From: Streptomyces monomycini
Lineage (GTDB): Bacteria > Actinomycetota > Actinomycetes > Streptomycetales > Streptomycetaceae
Direction of reading: 5' to 3'
Assembly: GCF_022271435.1 (NCBI RefSeq)
Contig: NZ_JAFIQY010000009.1
Location: forward strand, 169,279 to 233,278
DNA length: 64,000 bases
Of the stretch, positions 17,643-26,059 are shown in pieces (positions within the stretch are counted from its first letter, which is position 1; every line of letters begins with the position of its first letter). Under the pieces are notes generated by a model that did not search any database, was not told the DNA's origin, and worked only from the letters and a program-made list of their open reading frames with translations. The position numbers were made by a program, and so were the translations under genes.

Positions 17643-18228
17643 CCATGACCCCAGGCCCTCCCGGCCCTCGCCGGTACCGCCGCCGGACGGCTGCACCGTC
17701 CACGACCTGCTGTCGCCGCCCGACACCCCCGCACACATCGAACTGATCGACGGATGGCTGTGGTCCGACGGACCGCAGCAGCTCGTCCACAGCGTCATGA
17801 CCGGCCTCCTGACCGCCGGGCTCCGCGGTACCGCGCCGCCCGCCCTGAGGGTGCGGCGTCAGATGACCGTGGTGATCGACGAGCACAACGCTCCCGAGCC
17901 GGACGTCACGGTCGTGCGGGCCGCGGCGGTGCGGGGCGCAGACCAGCTGCGTTTCCGCGTGCGGGATGTGCTGCTCGCCGTCCAGGTGGTCTCCCCGGTG
18001 TCCGGGGCGCGGCACCGTGACACCAAGCCGCGCACGTACGCCGAAGCGGCAATCCCTTACTTCTGGCGGGTCGAGACGGCGGGTGCTGACGATCACCTGG
18101 TGGCGTACGCCTTCGAGCTGGACCCCGAGGCGCGTGCGTACCACCCTGTCGGCACCTTTCGGGAGCGGGTGACGCTCGGTGCCCCCTTCGCCCTCGACAT
18201 CGATCTCACCGCGATCGATCGCTGGTGA
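17639..18228 (+). pseudogene. Second Uma2 copy, N-terminal frameshift and Glu-to-Gln change
   Basis: The body (HIELIDGWLWSDGPQQLVHS, then NAPEPDVTVV) is homologous to the preceding Uma2 protein, but its frame has no ATG or GTG near the expected N-terminus. The only plausible start, ATG 17639 (overlapping the stop of gene one) or 17645, is out of frame by one base. Adding one C to the C-run at 17648-17651 would join MTMTP to RPSRPSPVPPPDG and restore the gene. The expected active-site Glu is also changed: LLAVQVVSPVS instead of LAVEVVS. It is therefore likely inactive either way. The frameshift alone could be a sequencing error. Confidence 0.6.
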
Positions 18229-18331
18229 ACGTTGACGCGTGCGTGCGGTGACGGCGAGCTGGATCACTCGGAGCTGTTGCGCGGCGTGCGGCGGCTCAGC
18301 GGTATGAGGAGTTCGCGTAGGACTCGTCTGC

Positions 18332-19084
18332 TCAGGACGGGGCCGACGTGCGCGCGCCGTAGCGGAGGCCGTCGACGAGGAGGGTGACCATCTGCTGGGC
18401 GGGGTCGTTGTCGTCCTCGGCGGCGGGCAGGGCCAGGTTGGCCACGGCGCGCAGCAGGTCTTCGGAGTCCAGGTCCAGGTCGGAGCGGATGTGCCCGGCG
18501 CTCGCCGCGGCGTCGAGGAGGGCGCTGAGGACGGGCACGAAGCGCTGCTGGAAGTAGCCGGGCAGGCTGTCGAAGGCCGGGTCGCCGGAGTGCAGTGCGG
18601 AGCTGAGGCCGCGCTTCGTGGCGATGAAGCCCGCGAAGCGCTGGAGCCAGCGGGCGAGCGCGTCGACCGGTCCGTACTCGGCCATGAGGGACGGGGCGGC
18701 GTCGGCGCAGGCGTCGACCTCGTGCCGGAAGACCGCGGCGATCAGGTCGGCGCGCTGCGGGAAGTGCCGGTAGAGGGTCCCGGCGCCCACGCCCGCCTTG
18801 GCGGTGATCTGCCGTACGGGGGCGTCGACCCCCGAGGTGGCGAAGACTTCCGCGGCGGCGGTGAGCAGGGCGTCCGTGCTGCGCTGGGCGTCGGCGCGTA
18901 CGCGTTTGGCGGGGCGTGCGGGCGGGGCGTCCGCGTCAGGGGAGCCCGCAGCCGTGGCATCGGGGCCCAGGGGGCCCGCAGCCGTGGCATCGGGGCCCAG
19001 GGGGCCCGCAGCCGTGGCGTCCGTGTCCGCGGAGCCCACAGTCGTAGGGGCCGTGTCGGTCTTCTGCCGCGTGCTCTCGCTCAC
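18332..19084 (-). CDS. TetR-family transcriptional regulator
   Basis: 250 aa with a GTG start preceded by GGAGGGG. The helix-turn-helix is in LLTAAAEVFATSGVDAPVRQ followed by ITAKAGVGAGTLYRHFPQRA, the TetR_N signature. The C-terminal half (GFIATKRGLSSALHSGD) resembles the TetR C-terminal domain of regulators with SBP-like ligand pockets. The first ~55 residues are an unusual leader with 10-aa repeats of GPDATAAGPL. No neighbouring gene is an obvious target; the gene stands alone between Uma2 genes and an MDMPI enzyme. Confidence 0.88.
   Translation of the reverse strand: MSESTRQKTDTAPTTVGSADTDATAAGPLGPDATAAGPLGPDATAAGSPDADAPPARPAKRVRADAQRSTDALLTAAAEVFATSGVDAPVRQITAKAGVGAGTLYRHFPQRADLIAAVFRHEVDACADAAPSLMAEYGPVDALARWLQRFAGFIATKRGLSSALHSGDPAFDSLPGYFQQRFVPVLSALLDAAASAGHIRSDLDLDSEDLLRAVANLALPAAEDDNDPAQQMVTLLVDGLRYGARTSAPS
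18942..19020. repeat. 30-bp in-frame tandem repeat in tetR N-terminus
   Basis: About 2.5 copies of a 30-bp unit (GGGGCCCGCAGCCGTGGCAT then CGGGGCCCAG), coding the decapeptide GPDATAAGPL. The copies are nearly identical, so copy number is likely variable between strains. Confidence 0.85.
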
Positions 19085-19182
19085 GATCCCGCCCCTCCGC
19101 TGCCATGGAACGCCGTTCCGTTTACGTCCGCGTCAGCGTAACGCGCGACGCCCGGCAGCGGCCACGAGCGGCCCCGCCGATC

Positions 19183-19980
19183 TCACCGGAGCCAGAACCG
19201 CGTCCGCTCCAGCCACACGTCGAGCAGTTCCCGGTCGCCGATGGTCTCCACGCCCCCGGCGACGGCGGGCCGGCCGTAGAGGAAGAGCACCAGGTCGGTG
19301 ACGGTGCCGCGGACGGCGACCGCGGCCTTCTCGTGGGCGGGGCGCCAGACGGGGGCCTCGCCGGTGAGGTCGACGAACCACTCGGCCTCGGTGTCCGTGG
19401 CGTGGAAGTGCAGCGTACGGCCGGGCCCGAGCAGGACGGGCGCGCCGGGCTGCTCCTCGGCGATCTCCTCGACGGCGTGGAATCCCATCCACTCGTCGAG
19501 GGCGTCGCGCGCCACGTCCGCGTCGAGGACGTACTCCCGGCCGGCGGCGAGGGCGGCGTCGGCCCGGTGGAGGGCGGTCTCGTGGGTCATCCGGCGGGCC
19601 CAGAAGACCGGGGTCCCGCCGGGGGCCACGGTCCACACCGGCACATCGGGCCCGGCGGCCCGCAGGGTGTCCGACAGCCGGCCGGCGCCCTCCGCGAGCA
19701 GGGCGCCCAGCACGGCCGGGTCCTCGTCGGCGAGCTTCGGCGTCTCGTTGACCAGTTCGTCGGAGACGGGCTCCGTCGACCGGGTGCCGACGATCGTCTC
19801 GACCCAGCGGTGTGCGCCGTTGACGTGGCGGATCAGCTGGCCGAGGTCCCAGCCGGGGCAGGTCGGCACCGTACTGGCCGGGTCCGTGCCCTGGACGGTG
19901 GACCGCAGCTGGTCGGCCTGGTGGACGATTTCGGCGCAGTAGCGGTCATAACTCAGGGGAGTACCGGTCGTGGCAGCCAT
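19183..19980 (-). CDS. Maleylpyruvate isomerase family mycothiol-dependent enzyme
   Basis: 265 aa. The N-terminal DinB/MDMPI bundle starts SYDRYCAEIVHQADQLRS and contains CPGWDLGQLIRHVNGAHRWV. A second metal-type His occurs in MTHETALHRADA. These three His positions suit the metal site of MDMPI/DinB proteins. Members use mycothiol, the actinobacterial thiol, as cofactor. The specific reaction here is unknown. It is a monocistronic gene on the minus strand. Confidence 0.85.
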   Translation of the reverse strand: MAATTGTPLSYDRYCAEIVHQADQLRSTVQGTDPASTVPTCPGWDLGQLIRHVNGAHRWVETIVGTRSTEPVSDELVNETPKLADEDPAVLGALLAEGAGRLSDTLRAAGPDVPVWTVAPGGTPVFWARRMTHETALHRADAALAAGREYVLDADVARDALDEWMGFHAVEEIAEEQPGAPVLLGPGRTLHFHATDTEAEWFVDLTGEAPVWRPAHEKAAVAVRGTVTDLVLFLYGRPAVAGGVETIGDRELLDVWLERTRFWLR

Positions 19981-20039
19981 GGGGGCACGGTAGCGGCCGG
20001 TTCGCCGCTACCGCAGTGGATTTTCCTGGCCGGCCCGGG

Positions 20040-20795
20040 TCAGCCGATGGGGTTGACGAAGGTGGCGGGGTGGGTGGCGCCGCGCTGGTCGACGAGGGGG
20101 CCCCAGGGCCACTTGAGGGTCAGGGAGGTGGTCTCGTTGGGCGGGGTGACGGTTACGGTCCGGGGCAGCCAGGAGTCTTCGGCGTTCTCCTTGGCCATGC
20201 CGAGGTTGAGGGTGAAGTCGGTGCTTTCGCCGGGGGCGAGGGTGAGGGAGGAGTGCTGGGCGGAGGAGCGGGTCAGGGACCAGCCGGGGCCGCCGGCGTC
20301 GGGCTTGAGGTCGATGCCGGCGAAGCCGCCGATCTTGCAGGAGCGGTTGCTCTTGTTGGTGAGCACGATGCTGGTGGTGGTGGGTCCGTCGGTGTCCGGG
20401 TCGGGGACCGCGTCCTCGCCGGTGGCGAAGACGGCGGTGAGGCCGGAGGTGTGGCAGCGTTCGGTGCCTGCGGCGGCTTTGCCGCCGCCGGTGGCGTGCG
20501 AGCCGCCCGCCTGCTTGCCCGCGCCGCCCGTCTTGCCGCCGGTGCCGCTGCCGGCCTTCGCCTCGGAACCGGACTGACCCCCGGTCGGCGTTTGGGGCTC
20601 CGAGCCCTGCACCGACGCGGAGGAACCCGCGCCATCGGGCTCCGCGGCGGCCACACCCGAGTCCGCCCGGTTCGCGCCATCGGCGTCCGAGCCGGTGCAG
20701 GCGGTCAGCGTCAGTCCGGCGACGGCGGTCAGCGTCGCGGCGGCGATGCGCAGGGTACGGCGACGGGCGGTACGGGCACTGGTCTCGGCGGTCAT
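20040..20795 (-). CDS. DUF4232-type secreted lipoprotein
   Basis: 251 aa. The ATG at 20795 opens a signal peptide with Arg-rich n-region (ARTARRRTLRIAAATLTA) and a lipobox LTAC, so the mature protein should be lipid-anchored at that Cys. A Gly/Ser/Lys-rich linker follows (GSGTGGKTGGAGKQ), then a compact beta domain with VLTNKSNRSCKIGGFAGIDL, SLTLAPGESTDFTLNLG and TLKWPWGP. This matches the DUF4232 fold common in streptomycete lipoproteins. The function is unknown. Confidence 0.8.
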   Translation of the reverse strand: MTAETSARTARRRTLRIAAATLTAVAGLTLTACTGSDADGANRADSGVAAAEPDGAGSSASVQGSEPQTPTGGQSGSEAKAGSGTGGKTGGAGKQAGGSHATGGGKAAAGTERCHTSGLTAVFATGEDAVPDPDTDGPTTTSIVLTNKSNRSCKIGGFAGIDLKPDAGGPGWSLTRSSAQHSSLTLAPGESTDFTLNLGMAKENAEDSWLPRTVTVTPPNETTSLTLKWPWGPLVDQRGATHPATFVNPIG

Positions 20796-21011
20796 CTCGG
20801 GTCCCCCCAGGGCGGTCGGTGTCGGTCTCTCCTCGGTACGTCCACCACTCTGTCCGGCGGCCTTGGCGCCGTACTGCCGCACCGCTAACACCCGGCTAAC
20901 GCCCATGCGGACGGGCTCAGTCCGGGGAAAACGGCGGTACACCCCTGTTCACCACTACTACCGGCAGGTAGCTTCCGCTGGGAGCTGTACGCGCGTCAGG
21001 AGGAAGCCCCC

Positions 21012-21869
21012 ATGCCCGGACCCACGCCGTCCACCCCGACCTCCCCGAACACCCCGACCACTCAGGCCTCCCCGATGAACCCGAAAACCCCGCCCGCCCC
21101 CGTACCCACCGACCAGCTGCACTTCGCCCTGCCGCCGCAGCACGCGACCGTCGAGGAGGAGCGCCGCCACCGCAAGGAACGCCTCGCGGCGGCGCTGCGG
21201 CTCTTCGGGCGGTTCGGCTTCGAGGAGGGGGTGGCGGGTCACATCACCGCCCGGGACCCGGAGTTCACCGACTGCTTCTGGGTGAATCCGTTCGGAATGT
21301 CGTTCAAGCACATCACGGTCGGTGACCTGATCCTGGTCAACCACGAGGGCAAGGTCGTCGAGGGGCGTCACCACGTCAACCAGGCGGCGTTCGCGATCCA
21401 CGCGCAGGTCCACCGGGCCCGCCCGGACGTCGTCGCCGCCGCGCACAGCCACTCGGTGTACGGCCGCGCCCTGTCCACCCTCGGCGAGCTGCTGGACCCG
21501 ATGACCCAGGACGTGTGCGCGTTCTACGAGGACCACGCGCTCTTCGACGATTACACCGGCGTCGTGGTGGACGAGGAGGAAGGCCGCCGGATCGCGGCCG
21601 CGCTGGGCCCGCACAAAGCCGTGATCCTGCGCAACCACGGCCTGTTGACGGTGGGCGACTCGGTGGACGCGGCGGCCTGGTGGTTCATCACGATGGAACG
21701 TTCCTGCCAGGTGCAGCTGACCGCCCGCGCCGCCGGCAGGCCCGTACTGATCGACCACGAGAACGCCGTGCACACGCGGGAGCAGCTGGGCAACGACCTG
21801 GTGGCGTGGATCAACTATCAGCCGCTGTACCAGCAGATCACCCGCAGTGAACCGGACCTGCTCGGCTGA
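21012..21869 (+). CDS. Class II aldolase/adducin-family protein
   Basis: 285 aa with ATG 21012 preceded by GGAGGAAG. The family core has FEEGVAGHITARDPE, the zinc-binding His pair in VVAAAHSHSVYGRAL and the third His in VILRNHGLLTVG. Such enzymes cleave sugar phosphates or act as decarboxylases/dehydratases. The substrate cannot be told from sequence. The first ~35 residues are Pro/Thr-rich. The promoter region contains TACCGGCAGGTA just upstream of the likely start site (near 20,960). Confidence 0.85.
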   Translation: MPGPTPSTPTSPNTPTTQASPMNPKTPPAPVPTDQLHFALPPQHATVEEERRHRKERLAAALRLFGRFGFEEGVAGHITARDPEFTDCFWVNPFGMSFKHITVGDLILVNHEGKVVEGRHHVNQAAFAIHAQVHRARPDVVAAAHSHSVYGRALSTLGELLDPMTQDVCAFYEDHALFDDYTGVVVDEEEGRRIAAALGPHKAVILRNHGLLTVGDSVDAAAWWFITMERSCQVQLTARAAGRPVLIDHENAVHTREQLGNDLVAWINYQPLYQQITRSEPDLLG

Positions 21870-22069
21870 GCCCGGACCGGCCGCCCGGACGCCGCCACCA
21901 GGGTGGCCGTACGGCCCCGCGTCAACATGCGGGACCGCCCGTCACCGTTCCACATCTCCCGTCACCGCCCGTTAAGCCGCCCGCCCGGCTTTTCGCCCTC
22001 GCCACTTACGGCACAATTTCCTCTCGGTACGGTGGAGTTGGCGGCGACTGGTGGCTGGGCGGAGCGGAC

Positions 22070-23422
22070 GTGTCGGTGGAGACGGCGGGCGGGGCGACGG
22101 GGGCGTCCGGATCGCCCGCAGGGACTGAAGGGTTTCCGGCGCCTGGAGCGGCGGCGGGAGCGCCCGGGGCGGCCGGGACGGGTGGTTACGGCGGTGACTG
22201 CACCTGCGGGAAGTGCCCGCGCGGCGCACGCGAGGGACACCGCAGGGCGGTCGCCGCGTTCGTGGCGCTGCGCGAGGAGTACGCCGCGGGCCGCGGCGTG
22301 CCGGCCGCGCTGGCCCACTCGGCGGGCGCGGCGCGGCAGTGGGTGTCGGACGAACTGGCGCTGTCGGCCCGCGCGGTCGCCGAACGCGCCGCCGCCGAGG
22401 GCGCGGCCTGGCTGGACGCGGTGTGGCGGCGCACGCTGCTGGTGCTGTGGCCCGGGATCGCCGTGCTGGTGATCATGCAGGCCGTCACCGCGATCGGCAC
22501 GGGCTGGACGGCGCCGCGTACGGCGGGGCTGGCCGCCGCGGTGATCATGGCGCTGGCCTTGACGGGCGCGGGGTGGCGCCACCGGGCGCGCGGCGGCCTG
22601 CTCGCGCCGCTGATCGGTGAGGACAACCGGCTCTCGACCTCGCGCACGGTCGCGGCGGGCTGGCTGCTGCTGGTGGCGTACGCCGTCCTCGTGCAGGCCG
22701 TCCACCTGACGCTGGTGACGGACGCGGACGCCCGCCAGGCGCTGGTGGACGGACTCGAACTGCCGCGCGGCGCCGGGCTGCTCACGGTCCTGGCGGTGAC
22801 CTGCGCGGTGGCGGTGCTGGTGCGCCGGGTCGTCGCCGTACGCATCCAGGGGCGGCGCCTGCAGAAGGTGCGCGCGGAACGGCCGCGCGCCGCCGACCTG
22901 CTCACGGACGACGCGGGGCGCGGCAGCCTCACCGACACGCAGTTCCTGCTGCTGAACGTGGCCGCCGTCTCCTTCGCCGTGGTCCGGCTGGCCCGCGACC
23001 CGTCCCGGCTGCCGGACCTGCCGTGGGCGTTCGCCGTCGTCGTGGTGGTGGGCGCGGTGATGTACGTGGCGGGCAAGTACGCGGAAGGCGGCCGTCCGGT
23101 CGTCCTGTCGGTCGTCCGGGCCCGGGAGCCGGGCGATCTGGCCGCGCCCATCCGTATCGGCGACGACATCGAGATCCGCGGCACCGGCTTCGTACCGCCG
23201 GGTGCGCAGGGCGCGGACCTGCTGGCGCGTACCGTCGTACGGATCGGGGCGGTCCATGTGCACGTACCGCTGGTGCCGGTCGCCGGCGGGTTCGGCAATC
23301 CGACGGACGGCGTGCTCACCGTGCCCGTCCCGGCGGACGTCGAACCGGGCCGGGTGGAGGTCAGGGTCGTCACGGCGGCGGGCGCGGAGACGAACGCCTA
23401 TACGATCGACGTCCAGGACTGA
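22070..23422 (+). CDS. Membrane protein with six helices and a C-terminal IPT/TIG-like domain
   Basis: 450 aa, GTG start. A Gly/Ala-rich N-terminus contains a small Cys cluster (CTCGKCPRG). About six membrane segments follow (for example LVLWPGIAVLVIMQAVTAIG, VAAGWLLLVAYAVLVQAVHL and WAFAVVVVVGAVMYVAGKY). The last ~100 residues (IGDDIEIRGTGFVPPGAQG, then VLTVPVPADVEPGRVEVRVV) look like an IPT/TIG immunoglobulin-like beta domain. No function can be assigned. It precedes the DoxX gene by about 200 bp on the same strand. Confidence 0.75.
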   Translation: MSVETAGGATGASGSPAGTEGFPAPGAAAGAPGAAGTGGYGGDCTCGKCPRGAREGHRRAVAAFVALREEYAAGRGVPAALAHSAGAARQWVSDELALSARAVAERAAAEGAAWLDAVWRRTLLVLWPGIAVLVIMQAVTAIGTGWTAPRTAGLAAAVIMALALTGAGWRHRARGGLLAPLIGEDNRLSTSRTVAAGWLLLVAYAVLVQAVHLTLVTDADARQALVDGLELPRGAGLLTVLAVTCAVAVLVRRVVAVRIQGRRLQKVRAERPRAADLLTDDAGRGSLTDTQFLLLNVAAVSFAVVRLARDPSRLPDLPWAFAVVVVVGAVMYVAGKYAEGGRPVVLSVVRAREPGDLAAPIRIGDDIEIRGTGFVPPGAQGADLLARTVVRIGAVHVHVPLVPVAGGFGNPTDGVLTVPVPADVEPGRVEVRVVTAAGAETNAYTIDVQD

Positions 23423-23469
23423 GGCCCGCGGCCGGTGTACGGGGCGGTGCACGGGCCGGCTTACGGGTC

Positions 23470-23503
23470 GGCGCCTGTACGGCACCGGCGCCTGTACGGC
23501 ACC
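23470..23503. repeat. 17-bp perfect direct repeat, two copies
   Basis: GGCGCCTGTACGGCACC occurs at 23470-23486 and 23487-23503, followed by a partial third copy. It lies between the IPT-domain membrane protein and the DoxX gene. Its role is unknown. Confidence 0.8.
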
Positions 23504-23625
23504 GGCGTACGGGGCCGGCGCGCCGCGTTGAACGCCGGGCGCGCCACGGTCCGTACCCCTTGTGGAACACCTGGCCGCGGGCACACCATCGTCCGCGTCC
23601 GGCGGCGACGGAGAGGCGGGACGCC

Positions 23626-24171
23626 ATGGCTCATGCGGAGCGTGCGGTCGGCGGCAGCGGCCTGGGCGGGGCCGGGGCGGGCCGGGGCGGCGGCCCGCGT
23701 CAGGCGATGGCGCGCTACGCGCTGCTGCCGCTGCGGATCTTCCTCGGCGTGACCTTCGTCTACGCGGGCCTCGACAAGCTGACCGACCCGGCCTTCTTCG
23801 CCTCCGCAGGTACGGGCTCGGTCGGCGAGCTGATGCGGCAGGTACGGGGCACCTCGGCCGCGCCCGCCCTGGTGGACCTGGCGCTGAAGAACCCGGCGGG
23901 CTTCGGCTACGCCATCGCCGCCGGGGAGTTGGCCGTCGGCATCGGCACCCTCGCCGGGCTGTTCACCCGGGTCGCCGCGCTCGGCGGCGCGCTGATCTCG
24001 CTGAGCCTGTGGCTCACCGTGAGCTGGTCGGCCGAGCCCTACTACTACGGCAACGACCTGGCGTACCTGATGGCGTGGCTGCCGCTGGTGCTGGCCGGGG
24101 CGCCGATGCTGTCCCTGGACGCGGCCCTGGCGGCGCGGCGCAGCAGGCAGGGGAGGCAGCTGTTCGGGTGA
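23626..24171 (+). CDS. DoxX-family membrane protein
   Basis: 181 aa. The ATG at 23626 follows GAGAGGCGGG. The DoxX signature is RIFLGVTFVYAGLDKLTDPA, and four membrane helices are visible (including AIAAGELAVGIGTLAGLFTR and VAALGGALISLSLWLTVSW). Family members work with thiol and oxidoreductase systems or in redox balance. The specific role here is unknown. It is the last gene of the plus-strand run; minus-strand genes follow. Confidence 0.88.
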   Translation: MAHAERAVGGSGLGGAGAGRGGGPRQAMARYALLPLRIFLGVTFVYAGLDKLTDPAFFASAGTGSVGELMRQVRGTSAAPALVDLALKNPAGFGYAIAAGELAVGIGTLAGLFTRVAALGGALISLSLWLTVSWSAEPYYYGNDLAYLMAWLPLVLAGAPMLSLDAALAARRSRQGRQLFG

Positions 24172-24252
24172 ACGGGCCCCCAGCAGCTGACCGTGGCCGC
24201 CCGTAGGCGCCCGTACATGGGATGTCGGCCGACGGAAAAGCTCCTGCCCCCG

Positions 24253-24474
24253 CTACTCCTGGCCGCCTCCCGCCGACGCCTCCCGATGGCGGCGCACCGC
24301 GGCCCAGACGGCCGCCGTGATGCCCGACAGACACAGACCCGCCGGCACGGCCAGCACCGGCAGCGCGCCGGGCAGGTCCCAGGCCCCGGCCGCCTCGCCC
24401 ACGTAGGCGCCGCCCACGCCCGACGCGGTCAGGCCGGTGAGGAGCCGGGCGGGCTCGAAGCGGTGGCGTTTCAC
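24253..24474 (-). CDS. Small two-helix membrane protein downstream of PspC/LiaF gene
   Basis: 73 aa. The GTG at 24474 overlaps the stop of the upstream PspC gene (GTGA), so it is translationally coupled. It has two hydrophobic segments (LLTGLTASGVGGAYVGEAAG and ALPVLAVPAGLCLSGITAAV) and a charged tail RRHREAS. No family was recognised. Given the coupling, it may be part of the same envelope-stress membrane complex. Confidence 0.7.
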   Translation of the reverse strand: MKRHRFEPARLLTGLTASGVGGAYVGEAAGAWDLPGALPVLAVPAGLCLSGITAAVWAAVRRHREASAGGGQE

Positions 24475-25904
24475 TGCTGTTCTCCCGTCTGCGGAGCGGC
24501 CCGCTGCACATCCACCTGTCCCGCGCCCACCTTGAGGTCGAGGTCCAGTGTGCCGTGCGGCTTCTCGCCCTTCTTCAGGCCCCTCGCGGGCAGCGTGACG
24601 GTCTGCTCCTGGTGGGCCTGGAGGTTGAAGTCCTCCGGTGTCTCGCCCGGCAGCCGGACGTCGCCGAGCCCCACGTCGATGTGCAGCCGCGCGGTGACGC
24701 CGTCGGGCACGGTCACGCTGAGCTGTCCGGCGCCGACGGTGGCCTCGGTCCGTACGGTCTGCCCGTCCTTGAACGGTACGTGGCGCAGGTCCAGCTCGCC
24801 GCGCCCCGCGCCCAGTTCGTAACTCGGCCGCACGGAGGCGACGTCCATCGGGAGCCAGACGCGGTCGCGCCAGTCGGCGGTGATGTTGTCCGGCAGGACC
24901 GTGGCGCCCGCCAGCAGCAGGGACGTCAGGATCACCATGAAGACCGTGCCGCCGCCGGTCCGCCCGAACCAGGCGCTGAGCACCAGGCCGAGGCCGAAGA
25001 CGACGAGTGCGGCGGACAGCCCGGCGACGAGGGAGGTGTTCAGCGGGTGGGCGTCCGCGACGGCCCCGCCCGTCGCCAGGCCCGCGACGAGCGCCAGCAG
25101 AAACGTCCAGCCGCCGATCGGCCGGCCTGTCCGGCGGCGCCGGGCCGGCGGGGCGGGCGGTGGCGTGCCGCGTCCGGCCCAGGCGGTCGCGCCGGAGGGC
25201 CGTCCCGCCGCCCCGGCCGTCCCGGGGGCGGCGTGCGCCTGCTCGTGTCCGTACGGAGTGTCGCTCGGTCCCCAGAGGTAGCCCACGCCGGCTGTCCCTT
25301 CCTTGGACAGGGGATCCCGCCACCAGGACGGGGTGTTCCGTGTGGGCGGCGCCGTCGTCTCGGGCGGCGCGTCCACGACGGTCGGTGCGGCGGCCGGGCC
25401 GGTGGTCCCCGGGCCGTCCGTGCCCTCCGCGCGGCGCTGCCGCGACCAGTAGGCCGAACCGCCCACGGCCAGCGCGAGCATGACGGTGAAGGTCAGCACG
25501 CCGCGGTTGGCGAGGGAGGTCAGGAAGTAGCCGCAGCCGACCAGCGCGAACAGCAGCGCGGTCAGCGCCGTGCCCTCGACGCGGCCGGAGAGCAGCTTGC
25601 GGCCCTCGTTCTCGTCCTCGCCGTCCTGCGGGATGAGCAGCCAGGCGAAGCCGTACGCGATCAGGCCGATGCCGCCGGAGGCCGCCAGCACGGCCAGCAC
25701 GATACGGAAGATCACCGGGTCCAGACCCCAGTGCCGGCCCAGCCCCGCGCACACACCGGCGACCACCTTGTGCCGCCGGCTGCGGCGCAGCGGGATCGGC
25801 GGCACCTGGCGGCCCGGTGCGTCGGCGGGCGGCGGGGTGCCTGCGGAGGCGGACGCGGCCCCGGCGGGGCCCGTCGTCTCCTCGGCGGGCGCGGCATCGT
25901 TCAT
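24471..25904 (-). CDS. PspC-domain membrane protein with LiaF-like C-terminal domain
   Basis: 477 aa. The PspC domain is at residues ~38-95 (HKVVAGVCAGLGRHWGLDPV then GLIAYGFAWLLIP). Further membrane helices follow (ALTALLFALVGCGYFLTSL and LVAGLSAALVVFGLGLVL). The C-terminal ~110 residues (RGELDLRHVPFKDGQTVR and VPDGVTARLHIDVGLGDVRL) resemble the LiaF/DUF2154 beta domain that responds to cell-wall antibiotics. I infer an envelope-stress sensor or modulator. A PspC-domain histidine kinase and its regulator lie about 5 kb away on the other strand. The ATG at 25904 is a best guess; the ribosome binding site is weak. Confidence 0.85.
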   Translation of the reverse strand: MNDAAPAEETTGPAGAASASAGTPPPADAPGRQVPPIPLRRSRRHKVVAGVCAGLGRHWGLDPVIFRIVLAVLAASGGIGLIAYGFAWLLIPQDGEDENEGRKLLSGRVEGTALTALLFALVGCGYFLTSLANRGVLTFTVMLALAVGGSAYWSRQRRAEGTDGPGTTGPAAAPTVVDAPPETTAPPTRNTPSWWRDPLSKEGTAGVGYLWGPSDTPYGHEQAHAAPGTAGAAGRPSGATAWAGRGTPPPAPPARRRRTGRPIGGWTFLLALVAGLATGGAVADAHPLNTSLVAGLSAALVVFGLGLVLSAWFGRTGGGTVFMVILTSLLLAGATVLPDNITADWRDRVWLPMDVASVRPSYELGAGRGELDLRHVPFKDGQTVRTEATVGAGQLSVTVPDGVTARLHIDVGLGDVRLPGETPEDFNLQAHQEQTVTLPARGLKKGEKPHGTLDLDLKVGAGQVDVQRAAPQTGEQQ

Positions 25905-26059
25905 GCGCCCATGGTGGCAAGCGGGCCGGGCGGGCGGCATCCGTGGGAACCCTGGTTGGTCCCTGAGATCACCCTGGTGCCCGGCCCGGTGCTTCCTGGT
26001 CCAGGCCCGGGGGCTTGTCCTGGGGCCGCTCCCAGGGCCGCTCCCGTGAGCGCAGGCGG

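Noticed and set aside
18942..19020. Possible CRISPR array (30-bp repeats)
   Set aside because: The copies are contiguous without spacers, in frame within a gene, and no cas genes are present.
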